Assembly: GCA_016647705.1 (NCBI GenBank)
Contig: CM028326.1
Span: 43,276,285-43,340,284, forward strand
Reading direction: 5' to 3'
Length of the DNA: 64,000 nucleotides
DNA from: Eucommia ulmoides
Taxonomy: Eukaryota > Streptophyta > Magnoliopsida > Garryales > Eucommiaceae
Shown here: positions 58,440 through 64,000 of the stretch, in pieces
How the letters are laid out: each line of letters opens with the position of its first letter
Position numbering within the stretch: the first letter of the stretch is position 1
Translations under genes and position numbers: made by a program
Notes under the pieces: model-generated
The model's input: only the letters and a program-made list of their open reading frames with translations
Databases searched by the model: none
Told to the model about the DNA's origin: nothing

Positions 58440-60433
58440 CAGTGAGAATCAAAATCAAATTCTTTTCAAGAGAAAAGAATTACCTAACCATTTTTCAAAA
58501 CAAATATCAAACCCTAATTTTTTGCACGGGAAAAATATCGAAACCTAATTATCCTGATTAGACACAGTCCCAAATGTAATTAATCTACTCAAACTCACAA
58601 ATACAAAAACAAAATGTAAACTTCTTCCCACAAGAAGTTTCTATCACCTATATACAAATATACTAGATTAATGTCCCGAATAATTACTACGTGATAGATA
58701 CAATGTGAGGCAAATAAAATCTAATTAATAAATAATATGGGTAGCACAATTTAAGCACGTAATCAGATAATCAAACAAAAATTGTTTAAAATTGATTTTC
58801 AGGATTTGAAGTTCAAAACAATATTCTAACAATCTTATACCAAGCAATCAAGATAAAAATAACTTCAAAGTAAATAACAGAGCTTGGAAAGATCTCACTC
58901 GAAAACACCGAAGATAATGATAGTATAGTAATAGAGCAAAAGTCGATAATGCCAAACCTCAAGCGCTTTAGATCAAAAATGTGGAATAAATCTCTCACAA
59001 AAATCTCAATGAAAATACAACTCTTAGAAAGGCTTGAACTGATTATTCTTGATGTCATTAACTTATTCCTGCCGATCTCTTTAATTAGACCTAAAACTAA
59101 CTCTCCAATGGCGAGGTTTTCAAATGTTGTATCGATAAATAACACACTTAGACCCCATATAACATTACCTTTCATTTCAGGTGTATTCCACATTAAAATA
59201 CCTTTAATTTCAGTATATGGACCAAATCAAGAGGGATAATAGAATAGGTAGACAATATCTTAATTAGGTTTAAATCCCCCAAATCTCTCTCTTGAAATTC
59301 ACAAAAACCGATAGTTTTTTACCAAGAGACCAAGTCACACGAAACCTCAACCGACTCAGTCAGTTAACCGAGTCCTGACAATTGATTGACCTACCGATCT
59401 TGTAGCATATTTCAACCATTGGCTTTAGGCCAGTCAGTTGACCAATTGCCTCCAATCGGTTAACTAATTAGATTAGAGTAATCTAATTTTCCATGAATTA
59501 TCCTTCTGACTCAAACGATTGACCGATCCATTTCATTCGGTTGACTGACTAGATTAGTAACGACTCATTTCAGCTCCAAAACTCACTGTTTCATTTAGTT
59601 GATCGATTGTTTTTCTCGGTTTACTGAATTAACCCAAAAATACAACTTTTTATACTTTAAAACATGTTTTCCAACGCACATAAAATAAATTTATTTTAAT
59701 GGTCGTGCGTAATCCTAAACTCTTTACGTCTTCATCATTTCCATCTTGCACCTGTTATATTTTCTTCAATGGTTCCTCCTGGACAATTCCTCTTTTTAAA
59801 CACATAACATAAAACTATAAATCTGAAACCATTTAGTAAAAACATTAGTCCCATAAAAATATCAACTCTTAATTGTTCATCGAAACATTAGATTCAACAT
59901 ATTTCCTTGATATTAACTACCAAAATATCTAAGAAAGAAACCAAGTTACTTGAAATGTAACTAAACGGTTACAAGACTAATCGGACCGATTCCATTCCAT
60001 CAATGGGCATTCAATGTCCATCAAATCAAGTGTCACGATCAAGCATTAAATGCAAAATGACACATGGAGACTACATACATTGCACCTCTAAAGCATTTAA
60101 TGACAGCTAACCAAACTCGTTCAAGTAATTAGTACTTAGTAAGCAAACCTAACCAAAAAACATCACATCAACAATTAAATGCCCCATGTGCAAGCTAATC
60201 ATGAGTACTGATTGCTAATTATTGCCAATCATTACCAATCATGAGTAATGATTGACAATCATTACCTAATATATTTTAAGATTTTGTAATCATTACAAAA
60301 TATTAGTGAAATTTCCAAATTCCTCCAAAACCATCAAACCACAAGACATCAAAGGGTCACTCCTAGACCAAACAGCCCATAAGGAGTAGGTTGGGATACC
60401 TGTACATTGGACAATACGCAGGGTCCCCGAGCC

Positions 60434-60441
60434 TATAAATA
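60434..60441 (+). promoter_or_regulatory. TATA box in TAT-2 LTR
   Basis: TATAAATA in GAGCCTATAAATAGGTAG, in the same relative place as 20054-20061 in TAT-1. Confidence 0.6.
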
Positions 60442-60824
60442 GGTAGCTTGTTTTCATAATTTGGAGCGCTTGATCCAAGACTTTTTGTCTCTCAAATTTC
60501 TCTCTCGAGTTTATGAAGTTCTCAAGCATTCTATTCTAAAAATACTTCAAAATTTTGTCGAAATACCTTCCCAAAGGAGTTCTTGGGGATCTTGGAGGAA
60601 AATCTCACGAAGTTGTTGAAGAACGATTGAGAACAATCACGAAGATTCAAAGAAAGAGAAGAAGGAAATCGTTTAGGGAAAGACTACTCCCCTGAGCTAG
60701 GTAAGTCTTCTTAAATGCCCTATGACCTTATCATAAATATAGTTATATATCATGGATATAGCTTGTTTGTGTAGTTCTTAGACTTATATTCTATGTACCT
60801 AGTATACATATCAAGAAACAATTC

Positions 60825-60965
60825 AAAAAAAAAAAAAACATCGAAAAACATATCAAAATCATCAAAATATGTCGAAAACATCCAAAAATATTTCAAGAAC
60901 ACCAAAAACATATCAATAATATGAATAACATGTGAAAACCATGACAAAAACATCAATCACACCAT
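60825..60965. repeat. Low-complexity ACATATCAA-type stretch
   Basis: Short A-rich direct repeats (AAAACATC, ACATATCAAAATCATC and similar) follow the TATA box of TAT-2 by 400 bp. Probably slipped simple sequence within the LTR. Confidence 0.6.
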
Positions 60966-61690
60966 GAGTTGTGCATAGCATATTTGATTCTTTCAAGAAT
61001 ATATGAAACCAAACTCTAATAAACTCAAAACAAATAAAGTCATCTCAAGATAAACTACATGCTGACCTGATTCTCAGGTATTTGAGATACGTATGCAACC
61101 CACATATGAGTTTGGTCACCTGTCTAAATAAAAATTAGTTGATCTTGAGCAGATGAACTATGTTTTGACCTGATTTCCCGTGAAAACCGAGATACACAGG
61201 CAGCCTTTGCAGGTTTGGTCAATGTAAAAAATCCCAAAATATTTTTATTTCAATCTATTTTATCTGTTGCTGCTGATTGATAGTAAATATTTCTTGCCTT
61301 CCCTACATAAAATTGCACAAAAAAGACAAAAACATAAAAATGGGAATTATTTTGGTAAACAAAACCATAGGAAATTACTTAGATTTTGTTTAAATGTGAA
61401 CATCTATTTAGACTGAGGTACCATCTTCGGACGGGTGTCTTGGGGTTCTTAAAACCTTCCCTGAGCATTACTGACCCCTGAACTTAAATAAATCTCTTGA
61501 GAAAGACAAACTAGTTCGAGTCAAAACTTGGACCATTTCAAAATAAAAATGAATGTCTAAAATATTGGTGACCTAGCACACCATTTAGCCCCTTGTTAAG
61601 TGGTGACTCCTTTTAAAATAAAATTCCAGCCCAAACAAAGTTTTCAAAACAAGTGCCTAGAAAAGTCCCTGAAAACTCATTTTCGAAAAT

Positions 61691-62740
61691 GAACGAATTT
61701 TGTGGATTTCAAGAGGGATGAATGAAAACTTGTTTTCTTTTTCTTCCCGTTCTCTACTTTCTTTGCTTTCAAAAAATCCGGGATGCATCGGATGTTTGAG
61801 AACGCACTTGGCAAATCCAATTCCTTTCCTATCTCATCCGAAAATGTTGGAATTGATTCTTAAAATCCTAAGAAAGTGTTGTGTTTTGTGCCAGATTAGT
61901 GCAGACGTTCCTCCTCTTCCTTTGTTTTTCTTTCTTTTTATAGCCGTGCTTGGCCTTCCAACCGACATTTCTTGCTCAACCATGGAGACGTGGGCTAGTT
62001 GATATTTTGGTGGGGTTTCATTAAAGTGGTTTTAACTTGTTTACCTACTTTTCCATTTTATTGGGTGATTCCAAAGTTCTACTCCATTTTGGTCCATGTC
62101 CATTCTTCATCCACTTCTCACCTGTTCTTCAGGTACATTTTCATTATTTGATCTGTTTATTTCTTTTAGTTTTTACACTTTGGTCGCCCTTTTTTAGTTT
62201 TTAAATACAGATAGCTTGGGGCATGACTATGGTGGTAATGGTGAATTGAGGTTTGCCAAGGATGAAAGATAATGAAATTTAGAGAGAAGACAATGGTGAT
62301 TGCCTTGGTGTGGGCCGTGGAAGGTACGACTTGCTTAAATTTGACCATTTCGGTTTGTTAAAGAGTAGAAAGATGAAAAAGAACAAGAAAAAATAATTTT
62401 TTTTAAAAAATTATTGAAAATACCTGTACTTTTATATTTCATAAAGGCAATAGTAATTATGCTAGAAATTTTTTCTTTACTTTTTAAATTTCTTTACTTA
62501 AAGTAATGAAACATAAAATAATCATTTCATACGTTTTCTTTCGACAAGGGGTTTTCTTGGTTATTCAAATATGTAAAGGGGTGTCATTTATTTTTGGGAA
62601 ACTTTTTCTGCAGTCCTAAAGTTAAAAAACACAACTTTTAAAGGACTATGACTTTTTAGATCAACCCAAAAGTCTCACGATTTTTTTTTTTGCCAATTTT
62701 GTCTCTCAGTAGATTTGTTATTTAGAAATACATGCCCTTC
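61691..62740. other. Unassigned stretch
   Basis: No LTR or gag/pol similarity to the rest of the window is visible. A 100-codon plus frame (61700-62002) encodes MWISRGMNENLFSFSSRSLL and a hydrophobic stretch (LPLFFFLFIAVLGLP), but codon pattern and conserved motifs give no support for a gene. It may be an old element remnant or unique host DNA. The part from 62605 (AGTCCTAAAGTT, AAAGGACTATGAC) looks like a degenerate repeat edge. Confidence 0.35.
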
Positions 62741-63110
62741 GGTGGGCCCCAACGCCCCTCTCTTTCTCTCTCTGTAGGCAGTGGGCAAGTGGGCCCTGCC
62801 GCTTCTCTCTCTCTCTGCAAGCAGTGGGCAGGCGAGCCCCACGCCTGCCCCCCCCTCTCTCTCCTCTCTTCTCTCTCTCTCTCTGCAGGGGCCCCACGCC
62901 TGCTCTCTCTCTCTCTCTGCAGGGGCCCCACGCCTGCTCTCTCTCTCTCTCTGCAGGCAGTGGGCAAGCGGGACCCACGCCTGCCCTCTCTCTCTCTCTT
63001 TCCTCTTTTCTCTCACCACTCTCTCTTTCTCTCTTCTCTCTCCGCTCTCTCTCTTTCTCTCTCTCTCTTTTCTCTCTGCTCTCTCTCTCTCTCTCTCTCA
63101 CTCACGGTTT
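62741..63110. repeat. CT-rich minisatellite and microsatellite
   Basis: Blocks of CT repeats alternate with GGGCCCCACGCCTGC or GCAGTGGGCAAG segments. One 34-bp unit (GCAGGGGCCCCACGCCTG followed by CT repeats) is tandem at about 62886 and 62920. Long Ser/Leu-rich or Arg/Glu-rich frames on both strands (62675-63260) follow from this composition and are not genes. Confidence 0.85.
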
Positions 63111-64000
63111 GGACTCAAAAAGGGACCCACAATATTTTGTCTCATTTTCATTTTATTCCTTTTATTTAGCATTCTTTCAATTTCAAATCCTCATTTATTT
63201 ATTTTTCAATTTCACACATTTTTCTTTATTCTTTTTTTTTTTTTGGAACAAATGAAATGAAACAAAACAAATTCAGCTATAAAATGAAGTATAATTATTT
63301 ATTTTTATTTTTTTTATTTAATTTATTTTCAGTAGATATCTATTTAATTTAAATTAAGTAGATATCTACTTAAAATAAATTAAGTAGATATCTACTTAAT
63401 TTATTTTCAGTAAATATTTACTTAATTTAAATTAAGTAGATATCTATTTAATTTATTTTCAGTAGATATCTACAAGTCTTGTAGAAATACAATTAGTTTT
63501 ATAATGTTTAGTGGATATCTACTTAATTTCACCTACAAGTTTTGTAGAAACACTGTGAGTTCTATAATATTTAGTAGATATCTACTGAAATAAATTAAGT
63601 AGATATACTTAATTTAAATTAAGTACATATCTACTGAAAATAAATTAAATAAAAAAAATAAAAATAAATAATTATGCTTCATTTTACAGCTGAATTTGTT
63701 TTGTTTCATTTCATTTGTTTCAAATAAAAAAAAAATGGAATAAAGAAAAAGTTGTGAAATTGAAAAATAAATAAATGAGGGTTTGAAATTGAAAAAATGT
63801 TAAATAAAATGAGTAAAATGAAAAAAAAAAAAAAAAAAAAAAAAAGAGTGGGCCCTTTTTGGGTCCAAACCGTGAATGAGTGAGAGAGAGAGAGAGAGAA
63901 GAGAGAGGGAGAGCGGTGAGAGAAAAGAGAAGAGAGAGAGAGAGCAGGCGTGGGGCCCTGCCTGCCCACTGCCTGCAGAGAGAGAGATGAAGGGCCCACC
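62935..64000. repeat. IR-1, long inverted repeat cut by the window end
   Basis: The left arm (about 62935-63470) and right arm (about 63500-64000) are reverse complements over at least 500 bp, about 95% alike in non-simple parts. Matching landmarks: CACGGTTTGGAC at 63103 with GTCCAAACCGTG at 63862; AAACAAATTCAGCT near 63270 with AGCTGAATTTGTTT near 63690. The centre is near 63488. The right arm runs off the window, so true ends and any target duplication are unseen. It could be a foldback-type DNA element or an inverted duplication. The arm edges (GGGTTTGAAATTGAA, CGTGAATGAGTGAGAGAG) resemble part of the TAT-1 LTR. Confidence 0.85.
63330..63637. repeat. Array of AGTAGATATCTACT palindromes at the IR-1 centre
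   Basis: About ten copies of a 14-bp perfect palindrome or near variants in 300 bp. Exact copies are at 63357, 63383 and 63573; variants near 63334, 63408, 63436, 63461, 63511, 63597 and 63624. They alternate with TTAATTTAAATTAA or AAATAAATTAA. Two 55-bp direct repeats (63469-63523 and 63532-63586) each include a CTACAAG-T-CTTGTAG hairpin type. Confidence 0.88.

Larger units (their letters stand above)
55854..59899 (-). mobile_element. COP-1, copia-type solo LTR, interrupted by COP-2
   Basis: Read on the minus strand it starts TGTTGAATCTAATGTTTCG (59899) and ends near CCAGCA (55854). It matches COP-2 along its length, apart from the COP-2 insertion. Net length about 1.95 kb. Flanks are TCTTT and TATTT, four of five alike, consistent with a decayed target duplication. 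TGTTGAATCTAATG and the CACCCCCCTCTTGG phrase of COP-2 recall LTRs of large Ty1/copia (Sirevirus/Maximus-like) elements; that family name is from memory. No interior is present. The open frame 58949-59239 is incidental. Confidence 0.75.
55177..61690 (+). mobile_element. TAT-2, Tat/Ogre-type element, 3' end with LTR
   Basis: 55177-55236 matches the end of the TAT-1 interior (AACTCGCATAACAAAGAGGAG then CAGT). An LTR-like start TGTAGAACACTAC follows at 55237. The LTR resumes after the copia solo LTRs (55854-59899) and contains a TATA box, GAGATACACAGGCAGCC-type repeats (61085, 61190), a GGACGGGTGTCTTGGGGTTC segment and GGTGACCTAGCACACC (61565), all shared with TAT-1 in order. Its left part is beyond AT-4/AT-7, which inserted just before its LTR. 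Its right end fades near 61690 and no primer-binding site follows. LTR about 2.4 kb net. Confidence 0.72.

Noticed and set aside
55237-61690. A single giant LTR of about 6.4 kb for TAT-2
   Set aside because: About 4 kb of it is copia solo LTR sequence; the net LTR is near 2.4 kb, like TAT-1.
61700-62002. 100-codon plus frame as a host gene with a membrane segment
   Set aside because: No recognised motif, short, and hydrophobic run is explained by T-rich DNA. Left as unassigned.
62675-63260. Long overlapping frames on both strands (Ser/Leu-rich on plus, Arg/Glu-rich on minus)
   Set aside because: All come from CT/GA microsatellite DNA without stops; several frames are open at once on both strands, and there is no domain or non-repetitive core.
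1-64000. tRNA, rRNA or organelle DNA insertions
   Set aside because: I looked for cloverleaf-type and rRNA-like stretches and recognised none; only short primer-binding sites complementary to tRNA ends are present.

Overview
The window is plant nuclear DNA, most likely a flowering plant with a large, repeat-rich genome. I see no intact host gene, tRNA or rRNA. Nearly every base up to about 61.7 kb belongs to an LTR retrotransposon. Most are Ty3/gypsy elements of the Athila type: LTRs starting TGATAG/TGATAAG, a primer-binding site of the TGGCGCCGTTGCC kind, Athila-like gag and pol remains, an extra ORF after pol, and a purine tract AGTTTGGGGG before the 3' LTR. Two are Tat/Ogre-type gypsy elements with LTRs starting TGTAGACC. 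Two are copia-type solo LTRs on the minus strand. All coding parts are decayed and should be read as fossils. This composition suggests pericentromeric or similar heterochromatin, but the species cannot be named. || Layout (element names are mine). 1-1781: right end of AT-1, sitting in the minus-strand AT-2 (1782-3596). AT-2 sits in the pol of AT-4. 3743-9142: AT-3, a complete-ended gag-only derivative with target duplication CTCAT, also inside AT-4. 9143-13344: pol and start of the post-pol ORF of AT-4. 13345-33743: AT-5, inserted in that ORF. AT-5 is itself split by TAT-1 (14850-29055), whose 5' LTR is split by AT-6 (15360-19877, duplication GTCAC). 33744-36180: rest of AT-4, ending in an LTR (36181-37599) that is also the 5' LTR of AT-7. 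AT-7 runs to 55176 and is split by AT-8 (42667-49462, duplication ATACA). 55177-61690: 3' end and LTR of TAT-2, the outermost host, carrying a copia solo LTR inside another copia solo LTR. 61691-62740: unassigned. 62741-64000: CT-rich minisatellite and a long inverted repeat cut by the window end. || The deepest stack is five layers: TAT-2 > AT-4/AT-7 tandem > AT-5 > TAT-1 > AT-6. Nesting order gives relative ages: the outer elements are oldest and AT-6 and AT-8 are among the youngest. || Points of interest beyond the fossils: (1) clusters of short palindromes CCGC-NNNN-GCGG in the Athila LTRs, whose central four bases are family-specific (TGCA, CATG/CGTG, CTAG) and match a second cluster inside the same element before the post-pol ORF; (2) three spaced copies of AAGTTTGGGGG in the 3' noncoding region; (3) two conserved hairpins kept even in the smallest derivatives; (4) the inverted repeat at the right end with an array of AGTAGATATCTACT palindromes at its centre.
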